This document shows, one piece after another, positions 36,211 to 46,600 of a stretch of DNA of 64,000 nt; the stretch's first letter is position 1, and each line of letters begins with the position of its first letter. The stretch comes from Bryobacterales bacterium (GTDB taxonomy: Bacteria; Acidobacteriota; Terriglobia; Bryobacterales; Bryobacteraceae), in NCBI GenBank assembly GCA_020851555.1, contig JADZCM010000022.1, positions 84,831 to 148,830 of the forward strand, written 5' to 3'. A program made the translations under genes and the position numbers. Under the pieces are notes generated by a model. It was not told where the DNA came from. It saw only the letters and a program-made list of their open reading frames with translations, and did no database searches.

Positions 36211-36579
36211 CTATAGCTCCCACGGACGGAACACGTGCTGATGGTCCTCCATCACCACGCGCTGTCCGCGAAAGCGCACGCCTTCCATCTCCAGCCGCAT
36301 GCGTTGTTCGTCCGCCATCTCGTGTCTGAGGCGGATCACTCCCCCGGCGCCGACCACTCTCTGCCACGGCAGCAATTCTCCGGATCTCCTCAGCAACTGA
36401 ACCACCTGCCGGTGGTAGAGAGGGTAGCCCGCCGCGGCGGCCACCTGGGCGTAGGTCGCCACGCGGCCGCGCGGAATCTGGCGGATGGCCCTCCGCATGG
36501 CGGCGTCGCGCGCCGCGGAAGGCCTCGCTCGCAGCAAACGCCTGCGCCGTTCCCGGATCTCTCTGCCTCCCGCCACCAC
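36211..36579 (-). CDS. Alkyltransferase-like protein (ATL; MGMT fold without the Cys)
   Basis: DNA-binding relative of O6-alkylguanine-DNA alkyltransferase. The family segment IPRGRVATYAQVAAAAGYP is followed by the active-site region PWQRVVGAGG, in which Trp replaces the catalytic Cys of PCHRV. ATLs use this pocket to flag O6-alkylguanine for nucleotide excision repair. Expected product ~105-120 residues. The frame is open up to an ATG at 36624, but a TATACT element at 36589-36584 suggests a later start, at GTG 36579 or 36576, or ATG 36498. Divergent from the YHS gene. Confidence 0.75.
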   Translation of the reverse strand: MVAGGREIRERRRRLLRARPSAARDAAMRRAIRQIPRGRVATYAQVAAAAGYPLYHRQVVQLLRRSGELLPWQRVVGAGGVIRLRHEMADEQRMRLEMEGVRFRGQRVVMEDHQHVFRPWEL

Positions 36580-36608
36580 ATTTAGTATATTGGGCAGAGG
36601 GGGGCGAC

Positions 36609-36887
36609 GTGAGAGCACTATCATTTGCAGTGGCGCTGGCGCTGATTGCCGCGGCTCATGGCGGGGCGGTCCCGCCGCAAGGACAGCAGGGAGCGAAGGC
36701 GCCGAAACAGGGACAGACGGCCAAGCAGGTTCACGACCCGGTCTGCGGGATGGCGATCGATCCGGCCAAGGCGGCGGGAAAGAGCGAGTACAAGGGCGCC
36801 ACGTATTTCTTCTGTTCGGCCCAGTGTAAAAGGACTTTCGACGCCGATCCCGAGGCCGTCCTGAGGAAAGCCGCCCAGAAGAAGTGA
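36609..36887 (+). CDS. Exported YHS-domain protein
   Basis: 92 residues: a signal peptide (MRALSFAVALALIAAAHGG), a Lys/Gln-rich linker and one YHS domain. The domain begins DPVCGMAIDPAKAAGKSEYKG and continues YFFCSAQCKRTFDADP, with paired Cys residues of the metal-binding type. YHS domains bind metals such as copper in exported or transporter-associated proteins. GTG start at 36609 with GAGGGGGG upstream. A TATATT element at 36586-36591 is likely its -10, back-to-back with the promoter of the divergent ATL gene. Confidence 0.8.
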   Translation: MRALSFAVALALIAAAHGGAVPPQGQQGAKAPKQGQTAKQVHDPVCGMAIDPAKAAGKSEYKGATYFFCSAQCKRTFDADPEAVLRKAAQKK

Positions 36888-36936
36888 CCTGGCCGCACGC
36901 CGGCGCGGCCCGGTCCGCGGCCTTCTGAAACGCCGC

Positions 36937-39144
36937 CTACTTCACCACCGCTTTGGCCACCGCCTGGTTGTCGTAGTCGTCCGTGACACGCACGGCCACG
37001 GTGTGCTCGCCGGTGGAAACGCCGTCCAGAACCAGCACGTAATCGTGCTCCCGGGAGTCGGACACGCGGGTGGTGGGTTCCGCCACCAGCCATTCGCCGC
37101 CGTCGAGCGAGTATTCGGCCTTTTGCAGGAGGCTTTGCGCGTCCGCGGCCGTCCACCGGACTTCCAGTTTGCCTCCCGCCCGGGAGGCGGTGAGACCGGT
37201 GATGCCGGGAGGCGAGTTGTCGATGAGGAATGGCCGGCTCACCAGTTGAGCCGACAGCTCCTGCCCGGGCGGGTTGTCCGGCAGGTCCGTGGCGGTTATC
37301 CGCAGGAGGTACTCGCCGTCGGGAAAGGCGGTGGAGTCCCAGCTAACGTACCGCTCCTTGATCTTGTCCTTCAGAAGCCTCCAGACGGTTTCCTGGCGGC
37401 CGCGGATTTCCGCTTTGAACAAGAGGTCATCGCCGTTTTCATCGCTCGCATTCCAGCGCGCCCCGATCTGACCCTTCTCGTATTGCAGGGTGACCACGCC
37501 GGAGTCCGCCATGGGTGCGCCCGCCGGCCGCAGCGGCCGGCCCAGAGGCTGGAGCGTGAGGGTCCGGGACGGGGTGATCGTCAAAGACTGAGCGGGAAAC
37601 CGGTAATTGGCAGCAGTGATCTCAATCTCCTGAATAACGGGCGGAACGTTCTTCGGCAGATAGGCGGCATCCACTGCGTCCACTTCGGGTGAGGCGCCCG
37701 AGGCGGAGGCGGTCAGAGTCAGACGCCATTGGAGAAAGCGCGCCTGAGGGGAGGAGATGCGCCCGCCGTCGGACCCAAGTTGCACGGCAGTCCACGGGCT
37801 CCAGTCCTGGCGCGGCCGGTCCAGGTTTCCGCTGCGGGTCTCGAACCGGACCGCCCCTCCGCCCGGCGCTCCGGTGTAGCTCAGCCTGCCCCAGTAGGAA
37901 AAGAGGCCGGCATCGAACACCTCGCTTTCGACCGAGCCTTCCTTCTCCAGTCCGGGCCCCAGGGAGAGCACCTTGCCGAGGTTGCCCGTCGCCGCGAGTA
38001 CGCGGCCCTGCCGCCCGGCGTAGAGGCCGGTCACCTGGGTCGGCGCGCTCTTCACCAGCAGGGTGCTTAACACATCGGAATCCAGCCGGTAGATGTTGCC
38101 CCTGTTTCCCGTGCCGATCAGCAGCCGGCCCTGCCCATCGACAGCCAGCGAATAGACGACGTCCTGGGGATTCGCCCAGACGCGCCGGGCATACCCGTCC
38201 GTCTCAATCCTATATACCTCCGAGCCGCCGGCCAGGAGCGCCTGGGCGGGAGCCAGGGTGGGCGGAGGCTGTGCGGCGGGGGCCGTCTGCGGGGGGGCGG
38301 TCTGGGCGGCGCCGGCGGCGCCCGGCGGAGCAAGCGGCGTGGGCGGCGCAACGCCCGGAGCGGGAGGCGCCGTGGCGGGTTGCTTGGCGCCCACGCCCGC
38401 GGCGTAGATAACGCCGTCCGGCGCGACCGCCACCGCGGTGACCTCGCGCTTGGGCGTCTCAAAAAGCACGAAGCCCTGCCCCGCCGGCGAGACCCGCACA
38501 ACCAGCCCGTCCGGTTCGGTGCCGACGATGAGGTTTCCCTCCCCGTCTAGGGCCAGAGAGCGGGCATGGTGCTCTTCGGTGCGGTAGAGCACGGCGCCCT
38601 TCCCGTCCGGCGTCACCCTGTGGATCAGTCCCTGATCTCCGGTAGCGATGCAGAGGCCGCCCTTGGCGTCGAAAACCATGGCCCAGACATACTTGGCTGC
38701 GGGGTCATAGAACAGCTCCGTTTTGCCGCCGGCCCCGATCCGGTAGACCTTGGCGTCGGGCGATGTGGCGGCGTACAAGCGGTCGTCGCGGTCCATCGCG
38801 AGTGCGTGGACTTCCAGCGCATCGAACTCCGCGAGCACGCGGCTCTTCCCGTCCGGAGAAATGACATAGACCCGCGCTCTGGAGGCTCCCGGGCCGCCGC
38901 CGCCGGCATACACGTTACCCCGGGAATCCTCGGCCAGCGCCCAGAGGTAGGGGGAGGAGGAATCCAGCAGTTCCCTGAAGACCGGCGCGAGGCTCAGCCG
39001 GCCGTCGCTCCGCAGCGAGATCCTGGTGAGAGTAGCTCTCTCGTAATCGGCGGAACCCGACTGCCGCCACGTGCCGGATGAGACGGCGCCGGCGGGACGG
39101 AAGGAGACAAGGACAGCGAACAGCACAGCGAATGTACGGGTCAT
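36937..39144 (-). CDS. Exported beta-propeller/fibronectin-like protein
   Basis: 735 residues with a signal peptide (MTRTFAVLFAVLVSFRPAGAV). The N-terminal half has repeated GNVYAGGG / DRLYAATSPDAKVYRI / GNLIVGTEPDG / GRLLIGTGNRGNIYRL blades, typical of NHL/Kelch-type beta-propellers. A low-complexity Pro/Ala-rich stretch (around residues 255-300) interrupts the propeller. The second half holds immunoglobulin-like/fibronectin-type repeats (RWNASDENGDDLLFKAEI, LRITATDLPDNPP, RWTAADAQSLLQKAEY). Probably a surface or periplasmic binding protein. The S55 peptidase gene lies 9 nt upstream. Confidence 0.82.
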   Translation of the reverse strand: MTRTFAVLFAVLVSFRPAGAVSSGTWRQSGSADYERATLTRISLRSDGRLSLAPVFRELLDSSSPYLWALAEDSRGNVYAGGGGPGASRARVYVISPDGKSRVLAEFDALEVHALAMDRDDRLYAATSPDAKVYRIGAGGKTELFYDPAAKYVWAMVFDAKGGLCIATGDQGLIHRVTPDGKGAVLYRTEEHHARSLALDGEGNLIVGTEPDGLVVRVSPAGQGFVLFETPKREVTAVAVAPDGVIYAAGVGAKQPATAPPAPGVAPPTPLAPPGAAGAAQTAPPQTAPAAQPPPTLAPAQALLAGGSEVYRIETDGYARRVWANPQDVVYSLAVDGQGRLLIGTGNRGNIYRLDSDVLSTLLVKSAPTQVTGLYAGRQGRVLAATGNLGKVLSLGPGLEKEGSVESEVFDAGLFSYWGRLSYTGAPGGGAVRFETRSGNLDRPRQDWSPWTAVQLGSDGGRISSPQARFLQWRLTLTASASGASPEVDAVDAAYLPKNVPPVIQEIEITAANYRFPAQSLTITPSRTLTLQPLGRPLRPAGAPMADSGVVTLQYEKGQIGARWNASDENGDDLLFKAEIRGRQETVWRLLKDKIKERYVSWDSTAFPDGEYLLRITATDLPDNPPGQELSAQLVSRPFLIDNSPPGITGLTASRAGGKLEVRWTAADAQSLLQKAEYSLDGGEWLVAEPTTRVSDSREHDYVLVLDGVSTGEHTVAVRVTDDYDNQAVAKAVVK

Positions 39145-39153
39145 CGAATTAGA

Positions 39154-41001
39154 TCACTTCACCTGGAACGTCAGAGAAGCACTGCCGCTGACGACGTATT
39201 CAAACGGGATGGAAGCCTGTTCGAGGGCCGTCTCACGGGCGGCGACAACCGAGCGGTCGGCCGCGCCGCCGGGCTGAAGGACGGCCAGCACGGACGCCGG
39301 CAGGCTGGGCAGAACTTTATCGTCGTAGTACACCGTCGAACCGGCGTACAGAATGGAGGCGTACAGCCGGTTGTTGGTGCGCTCCTGGTTGATCAGGGCG
39401 ATGCTGCGGTCCAGGTCGATAAACCGGTTCGCGCGGCCGGCGGCGGCTTGCAGGCGATTCAGCGTGTCCGCGTCGCTCAGCAGGATGCGGTGCTGCCCGG
39501 CCGGCAGTCCCGAAGGGATGCGGATGGGGATCTCCCGGGCAATCAGCGGCCCCCGGTAGGGGCGCAGAAAGACCTTGACGAGCACCTCGTCGCCGGGGCT
39601 GACTTCCTGGGAAGGGATCCACGCGCTCTCCACGAAGGCCGTCCGGCGCTCGGGGATGACATCCACGCTTACGTCCACGCGCCGGAACCGGGGAGTTGTG
39701 ACCGCGTTGGTGAACAGCCGGTTGAACCGGTCGGTGACCCAGTTGGCCAAGAGCAGCGGCGCCTGAGACGCCGTCTCGCCCTGCGACTGCATGGTCGCCA
39801 GAGAGAGAGTCTTCCCTCCGTCCAGTTCCACTTTCCCATTCAGCCGGAAGGTGCTGCCCTCGCCGAATTCGTTCACCGCGGAGATGGTGTTGTACAGAGT
39901 GGTGAGCAGCAGATTCGGCGTCAGCCGCTCGATGACCCCCACGCTGTACTGATAGCTCTTCCTGCCGCGCACGCTTCCGTCTTCGGCGAGCGAACGGACC
40001 TCGACGGTGACGGGGATCATCTCGGCCTGTTCTCCCAGAACCCCCAGCACCCCGCTGTGACGGTCCTGCTTCAGGGCGCCCACGACCTCGGTGGCGTTGG
40101 CGAACTTGTTGGGCTGGAGGCTCGAAGCCAGGGTCATCAGCACCTCGCCCTTGCTCATGGGCATGTCCACGCGGCCGAGGTTGAGAAGAGAGTGCCCAAA
40201 GGCGAGCACCCGGCGGCCGTCGTTGTAGGTGACGGTCCCCTGGCCGGAGACGGTCATGTCTCCCGAAACGAGAATGGCCGTGACCACCTCACCGGGGTGC
40301 AATGCGTTCTCCCATCCCGCGCCCGGCTGCGAGCCGCGCAGAGTGGACGCCGCCCCGCCCTGCGCCACGGCCAGCCCGAGTTCCTGAAAAATGGGACTCA
40401 CGTCGCGGAGGACATTGGCCTGGAACCCGGAGAATGCCAGGGGGGTCTCGATGGGCGTCATTACCGGGAAGCGCCCCGCCGGCAGGAGCGCCGCTCCGGC
40501 AGCCGGCGTCCAACTCCCGGCGCCGGGTATGGCTTCTCCGGAGCGCAAGGCAATGGCCGCGGGCGGGCGCAGTCCGGCGGGCCGGGACTCGTCGAGTTCG
40601 GAGACCTCCAGCATAAGTTCGATCGGCGTGATCCCGCAGATTGCATCGGGGGACAGCACGCTGATCCGGGTCGAGATGGCTCCCGCCAGCCGCCCCTCAA
40701 TGTATACGGGACTCCCGCTCATGCCGCCCGCGACGTTGGTGCGCTCCGCCTTACCTCCCAACTTCGCCAGGATGATGTCCTGACGGGGACCGCCGGCGTT
40801 CTGGTAGACACCGATGATCTCCACGGGAACCGGTTCCGGCTCGGAGCCCTGAAATACGGTCCAGGCCAGGCCCTTCAGCCCGGGCTTGACCTCTCCGATT
40901 CTGAAGAGTTCCACCTTCCCCGCCCGGGGCGGTTGCTGGGAGAAACAGGCCGCGGCGCTTGCGATAGCCGCTACCAGAACTGAGGCCCTCAGGCTCTTCA
41001 T
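39154..41001 (-). CDS. Exported SpoIVB-type S55 serine protease domain protein
   Basis: 615 residues with an N-terminal signal (MKSLRASVLVAAIASAAACF). Residues ~30-250 match the S55 (SpoIVB) peptidase domain. The serine motif is GGMSGSPVYIEGRLAGAIS with the likely nucleophile Ser95. Segments QNAGGPRQDIILAKL and VLAFGHSLLNLGRVDMP (near residue 270) are typical of this group. The C-terminal ~300 residues are a beta-rich extension of unknown role. It is followed immediately by the beta-propeller gene, probably an operon. No spore genes are seen here, so the family name should not be read as sporulation. Confidence 0.88.
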   Translation of the reverse strand: MKSLRASVLVAAIASAAACFSQQPPRAGKVELFRIGEVKPGLKGLAWTVFQGSEPEPVPVEIIGVYQNAGGPRQDIILAKLGGKAERTNVAGGMSGSPVYIEGRLAGAISTRISVLSPDAICGITPIELMLEVSELDESRPAGLRPPAAIALRSGEAIPGAGSWTPAAGAALLPAGRFPVMTPIETPLAFSGFQANVLRDVSPIFQELGLAVAQGGAASTLRGSQPGAGWENALHPGEVVTAILVSGDMTVSGQGTVTYNDGRRVLAFGHSLLNLGRVDMPMSKGEVLMTLASSLQPNKFANATEVVGALKQDRHSGVLGVLGEQAEMIPVTVEVRSLAEDGSVRGRKSYQYSVGVIERLTPNLLLTTLYNTISAVNEFGEGSTFRLNGKVELDGGKTLSLATMQSQGETASQAPLLLANWVTDRFNRLFTNAVTTPRFRRVDVSVDVIPERRTAFVESAWIPSQEVSPGDEVLVKVFLRPYRGPLIAREIPIRIPSGLPAGQHRILLSDADTLNRLQAAAGRANRFIDLDRSIALINQERTNNRLYASILYAGSTVYYDDKVLPSLPASVLAVLQPGGAADRSVVAARETALEQASIPFEYVVSGSASLTFQVK

Positions 41002-41309
41002 GAACGCCGCTCCCTCACCGGACTGGAACCATTATCCGTCATGCCAATCCCAGGCTACAACGGACACGGCGGTCCGCGGCTCCAGTACCAGGCTTGTGGA
41101 TGGCGCGTAACGATCCGTGGGGCAAGAACTTAGAGGTTTCCGTGCCGCCCGCCACGAACCGGCGGATACTAGCCAGGCTCAGTACGTCAGGACCATGCGT
41201 TTCGGCTAGGCGAACGGAAGTGGGCTTCCTATACTGGGGCTGAGCCGGATCCACGGGTCCGGCCGAATGAGTGTGTGAGATCCGATGCATATAACCCTCC
41301 AGGTGGTCC
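41002..41309 (+). other. Intergenic region before the c-di-GMP cluster
   Basis: 308 bp without a convincing gene. It contains a -10-like TATACT at 41230-41235 and an unremarkable GC-rich leader. I looked for the conserved GGGACGCAAAGCC-type core of c-di-GMP (GEMM) riboswitches and did not see it. Confidence 0.5.
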
Positions 41310-43445
41310 ATGACTAACACGGAAAGACATACAAGGCTGGATGTGACACTGGTGCGCCTGGGTTTCCTGTCGTTCGGGCTGTCAGTGGCAGGGTGGCTCG
41401 CCGCCCGGTTTGTACCGTCGGCGCCGAGTCAGTTGATGTTCCAGATCTCGGCGGCATTCTTTATCGCGGCGCTGGTGCTGATACTGGCGGTCGCGGTGCT
41501 GGTGCAAGCCGATTTGCGGCGCGCCGTCGCCATGCTGAAAGACGGGGTGACGAACGCCGGCAAAGGGCTGCACGTCAACGCCGCCCTCCCCGCGGCGGGC
41601 CAGAACGCAGCGTCCCTGCCGGGGGTGTACTCGCGATGGTCAGCGAGCGTCGATCACCTGGTGGCGCTGGTCGAGGACTACTCGACGCTGGTTTTCGGGC
41701 TGTTGGATGAGATCCCGTCCGGTGTAGTACTGCTGACCCGGGACTCCAGGGTCCGGGCCGCGAACCGCTCCTTCTTCCGGATATTCGACCTGGATCGCCA
41801 GGAGGTTGAGGGAAGAATGCTCCAGGACATCCTGCCCACCATTCTGGCAGAACAGTGGTCGCCGCTGGCCGTATCCGCGGCCAACTGGTACGGCAGAGAC
41901 GCCAGAGAATCGCAAGACCCCGCCTCAGGCCGGGTCTTCCGCACCAGTCTGGTGCAACTTCCGGCAGGGAGGCAACTGAAGGGGCTTCTGGCGCTGATGA
42001 TTGAAGAGGTCGATAGCGTCCCAGCGACGGCCGCGTTCAGGACCTCGGAGTTCAGGGACCTTTACAGGGGCATACTGGACGCCTTCCCCACTCCGCTCAT
42101 TGTGGCCGGCCGCGGCGGTCCGGTTTGGGACTTGAACGAGGCCGCCGCCAACCTGCTGGGGTGCAGCCGGGACCAGTTGCTCGACACGCCACTGGAGAGG
42201 CTTCTGGCGCCGAATCCGGAGGACGCCGGCGCGCCGCGTCTCGACGGCATCCTGGCTTCCGGAGAGTGGCGCGTCGACGGCAAGCTGCTCGAGGCCTCAT
42301 TCATGAGGCTGGACGGGACCTCGTTCCGCTCGGAAGTGAAACTCAGGGAGTGGAACTTCCAGGGAACGACGCTGCTCCTGCTGGCGGTCCGGGACCTGTC
42401 GGAAGAGAAGCGGAACAGCATGCTGGCCACCGAGAAAACCGAGGCCTTGGAGATGCTCTCCACCGGCCAGCCCCTGGAGATGATCTTCTCGCGGCTGACC
42501 CAGTTCGTGGAACGGCACGTGCCCAATTCCGTGTGTGTCGTTCTGCTGCGGCGCGGAAACCAGTTATTCCCCTTCCATACGCCCAACGTACCCCGCGACC
42601 TCATGCGGGCGCACGAGGGGCTGGGCCTGAATTCCAATGACGCCCCGTACCTCACGGCCGCGGCCGAGACCGAATTCGTCGCGGTGCCGGATCTGGGCTC
42701 CCATCCGCTCAGGGGAGATTTGCGGTACGCGCTCTCCGAAGAACACGTGTTGTCCTGCTGGTCCATGCCTATCGTGTCCGCGGAGGGCCTTATGCAGGGC
42801 GCGGTCGCTGTCTACCGGAGAAGCGGGGGAGCGCCCGATGCGGGGCAATCGGGAATCGTGAGGATGGCCGCACGGCTGTCATCCCTGTGCCTGGAACAGC
42901 AGGAAGTTGCCGAGAAGCTCGCTTTCAGAGCTCACCACGACACGGTCACCGGGCTGCCTAAACGGGGCCCCTTTGAGAACTGGCTGAAGCGGGCGCTCGC
43001 GAACGCCAAGCGCCACAGCCGGACAATGGGCGTGATTTCGGTGGAGATGGACGGCGTTGCTCCGGCCGACAAGGCGGTCGGCCACGAGGTGGAGGAGAGG
43101 CTCCTGAAGGACGTCGCTCCGCGGCTGCGGGAGGCGGTCCGGGAGACGGACATCGTGGCGCGCTGGAACGGCGACGAGTTCAAGGTCGGGCTCATGGAGG
43201 TGGCCGACAGGCGCGACGCACTTCGGGTGGCCAGCCGGCTCCAGGAGTCTCTGGCCGTACCGGTGGAAATTGACGGCCAGCGCTTTGCCGTCAAGCCCAA
43301 AGTGGGCGTAAGCCTCTACCCGCACGACGCTCAGGACACCGAGACTCTGCTCGAAACGGCGGACCTCGCCCTGAGTCTGGCGCGGAAGCAACCGGCGCCG
43401 CAGTTCCCGGCCGACGTTTGGCCGGAGCGCGAGCCGCAGGCCTAG
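41310..43445 (+). CDS. PAS-PAS-GAF-GGDEF signalling protein with degenerate cyclase site
   Basis: 711 residues: two N-terminal membrane segments (~residues 13-30 and 37-58) and a PAS-like domain ~125-230. A second PAS follows at ~245-360 (ILDAFPTPLIVAG), a GAF-like domain at ~385-520 and a GGDEF domain at ~545-700. The signature is WNGDEF (Asn620 in place of the first Gly), and the upstream RETD allosteric site is kept. The metal/GTP segment normally DxDxFKxxND is VEMDGVAPADKAVGH, missing the Phe-Lys and Asn. It is therefore probably a catalytically weak or dead paralogue of the next gene. Confidence 0.85.
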   Translation: MTNTERHTRLDVTLVRLGFLSFGLSVAGWLAARFVPSAPSQLMFQISAAFFIAALVLILAVAVLVQADLRRAVAMLKDGVTNAGKGLHVNAALPAAGQNAASLPGVYSRWSASVDHLVALVEDYSTLVFGLLDEIPSGVVLLTRDSRVRAANRSFFRIFDLDRQEVEGRMLQDILPTILAEQWSPLAVSAANWYGRDARESQDPASGRVFRTSLVQLPAGRQLKGLLALMIEEVDSVPATAAFRTSEFRDLYRGILDAFPTPLIVAGRGGPVWDLNEAAANLLGCSRDQLLDTPLERLLAPNPEDAGAPRLDGILASGEWRVDGKLLEASFMRLDGTSFRSEVKLREWNFQGTTLLLLAVRDLSEEKRNSMLATEKTEALEMLSTGQPLEMIFSRLTQFVERHVPNSVCVVLLRRGNQLFPFHTPNVPRDLMRAHEGLGLNSNDAPYLTAAAETEFVAVPDLGSHPLRGDLRYALSEEHVLSCWSMPIVSAEGLMQGAVAVYRRSGGAPDAGQSGIVRMAARLSSLCLEQQEVAEKLAFRAHHDTVTGLPKRGPFENWLKRALANAKRHSRTMGVISVEMDGVAPADKAVGHEVEERLLKDVAPRLREAVRETDIVARWNGDEFKVGLMEVADRRDALRVASRLQESLAVPVEIDGQRFAVKPKVGVSLYPHDAQDTETLLETADLALSLARKQPAPQFPADVWPEREPQA

Positions 43446-43696
43446 TCGCGCAGCCGACCGCTGGTCCGGATGCCCGGGCCGGCGGCACGCTTGTAGCTCT
43501 TTCACCGCTACCAGACTGTCCTGTTCTCAGGGATTGGCCGTATCCACGGAGAATCGGAAATACTAGTACGGCCCTTCACGCGAGGGCTATTGTTGCGGCC
43601 GCGAGGTGCTCGTATCTTGAAACCAGCCGCGCGGGCGCCGCGGGGCCCTGGGGCGTACTCCGGGGAAATGGACGCGGCGGCGGCAGTGGAACATAG

Positions 43697-46600
43697 ATGG
43701 ATCTCGTTCTGGTGGTTCTGAAGTTCGTGTTGAACGGAGCAGCGCTCGTCGCAGCGTCTCCGATTTTCATGATCGCCGCCGGCAGGCCCGCCGCGGCTCT
43801 GCGGGCCCAACTTCTATGGTCCGCCCTGGGGACACTGGCGCTGACCGTGCTCGCCATCTGCGGGGTAGCCGCGCTGATGCACTTTCGCAGCCGGAGGGCG
43901 CTCAGCGCCGTTCAGCAGGCACTCACCGAAGGAATCGACGGACGTGCGCGCAGCGTACGCGGCCGCATCTGGCCGCGAAAGCCCAAGCCGGCCGCAAGCC
44001 CCTCCACCTGGCCCGACGCTTTGCGCCAGATCAGCGACGGCCTGGAGGCGCACCGCCGGGCGGTGGTGGGCGTCCTTGACAGTCTGTCGACGTCCGTCGC
44101 GCTGCTGGATGGGGACGGCAGCGTCCTGATGTGCAACACGGCGTTCTGCCGTAACTTCGGGTTGGTTCGCGAGGAGGTGACGGGACGATCCATCCTGGCG
44201 GCGCTTCCTCCGTCCATCATGCAGCAGTGGTCTCCGCGCCTGCTGGGCGAATCCCAGTGGATAGGGGACGACATCGCGCAGGTGGAGGACGCGGCGTCCG
44301 GCCGGAAGTGGCGCATGATCATGCGGCGAGTCGCCTACAAAGAGGGGAGCGGCAACCGCCTGGCTTTGCTCGTTGAGCCGGTGGGAACGGGCAAGCCGGC
44401 CGCGGAAGAAGCGGCCCCGCCCGCGGATCTCAGCGAAGCACTTCTCGCGGGCGTCCGCGACGGCGTGCTGCTGGTAGGCCCGGACGGCGTTCTTCTGGAT
44501 GTGAACCAGGCGGCTGCCGAGATCTTCGGCTACCCCCGCGAGCAGGCCAGGGGCCTGCCGCTGCAGCGGCTGCTCGCCGCGGACCCCGCCCGGCCGCCGG
44601 AGCAGACGCTGGACGCCTACATCCTTTCGGAGGACTGGAAGCTCGATGGACGCCTGATGGACGTCCGCATGAGGCGCCGGGACGGCAGCGTTTTCCCCGC
44701 GGAGGTGAAACTGAGCAGCGGGCGGCACCGGCGCCGGAGGATCTTTGTCGCCTGCGTGCGCGACACCACCGCGGAGGAGAACGCGAGGCTGCTTTCCAAG
44801 GACCGGCTGAGGGTGGTGGAACTGATTTCGCGCAACGCGGCCCTTCCGGAAGTGCTGGAGGCGCTCACCCAGATGGTGGAGCGCCAGTTGCCGGGGAGCT
44901 ATTGTGTCGTCATGCTGCGGCAGCACGGCCGCCTCGTGCCTGCCTCCGCCGCCAGCCTCCCCGCCGAATTGCTGCGGGATCTGGAGGACCTGCCGATCGA
45001 AGCGTCGCGCGCTTCCTGCGCCGCGGCCGCCTCCGAAGCGCGGATCGTGGTCGCCCGGGACCTCGCGCGCACCGGAATGCATCCTTCCTTCCGGGAGCAC
45101 GGCATCCGGTCCTCATGGTCCGCTCCGGTGTTCTCGGGAGAAGGGTCGGTGGTGGGGACAGTCGCCGTCTACCAGCGGGCCGAGGCCGAGCCGAATGCGG
45201 ACCAGACGGGTCTGCTGGAGATGGCCGGCCGCCTCGCCTCCTTGTGTCTCGAGCAGCGGGATCTCAACCAGAAACTGGCCTTCCGCGCCCAGCATGACTC
45301 GCTCACCGGAATTGTGAACCGTGCCTGCTTCGAGGAGCGGCTGAAGCTGGCGATCGCGGCCGCGCGGCGCGCCAAGCGGCCGCTGGGCATACTTTCGGTG
45401 GACCTCGACCGGTTCAAGTCGGTCAACGACACACTGGGACATGCGGCCGGCGACGCCCTGCTCCAGGGAGTCGCCCGCCGTATGCAGGCCTGTCTGCGGG
45501 AGACCGACGTGCTCGCCCGCTGGGGCGGAGACGAGTTCGCCGTCGGGCTGCTGGACCCCGGCTGCCGCACCGATGTGGAGACCGTGGCGCGGAAGCTTGC
45601 CGACAGCCTCCACCCGCCTTTCCAACTGGACGGACACCAGGTCTCGATCTCCGCGACTATCGGAGTCTCGGTGTACCCCGAGGACGGGCACGATCTTCAA
45701 TCTCTGATGCGCACCGCCGACCGGGAGTTGTACAAGGGGAAGCAGGATGGTGGGGGCGGCCGCGCGCAAAGCGCCGCGGGCGCCCTCACGGGTCACCTTT
45801 CGCTCCGCAGGACTCCGAGCGGACTCAACCAGGCAGTGGAGAATGGGGAACTGGCGCTTCACTTCCAGCCCCAGTTCCACCTGGGGACCGGACAACTGGT
45901 GGCCGTGGAGGCCCTGCTGCGCTGGAACCACCCGGAGTTGGGCCTGCTGCCGCCATCCGAGTTTCTCCCGGCCGCGGAACAGAGCGGGCTGATCGTCCCC
46001 ATCGGCCAATGGGTGGTGCGCGAGGCCTGCCGGCAGGTCCGGGAGTTCCCGAGCGCCGCCGGCCACCCCGCCATGCGGGTGGCGATCAACGTTTCCGGCA
46101 TGCAGCTCTGCCAGACGGACTTCCTCGCCCAGCTCATGCGGTCCGTGGACGAGTTTGGGGTGCCGCCGGACGCTATCGAACTGGAGATATCCGAGAGTAT
46201 GCTTCTGCGCGATCAGGGCGAGTTCGTACGCCGGATGGAGGCGCTCCGGGAACGGGGGGTGCGCATCGCCATCGATGACTTCGGGCCGGGATACGCGGCG
46301 CTAAGCAGCCTGGATCGATTGCCCGTGAACAACGTGAAGATCGATCCCTCCCTTGTGAAAGGCCTCACTGCCGGGGCCGGAGGCCGGTTCCTGATTGAGT
46401 CGATCGTCACGTTGGCAAGCAGCCTGAACATCGAGTCCACCGCCGAGGGCGTCGAGACGCTTCAGCAACTGAGCGCCCTGCAAGCGGCCGGTTGCCGGCG
46501 CGCCCAGGGATACCTGTTCGGGGCGCCGGTCGCCGGAGAGCAGTTTCGAGCCCATGCAGCGGCGCTCGCCACCGAGGGTTCGCTGCGCGGTTTTCTGGCA

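Noticed and set aside
41002..41309. c-di-GMP riboswitch before the first GGDEF gene
   Set aside because: The expected conserved GEMM core was not found by eye. A covariance-model search would be decisive.
41039..41320. 93-codon minus-strand frame in the 41.0-41.3 kb gap
   Set aside because: No ribosome-binding site, no recognisable domain, and it reaches into the neighbouring gene's start.
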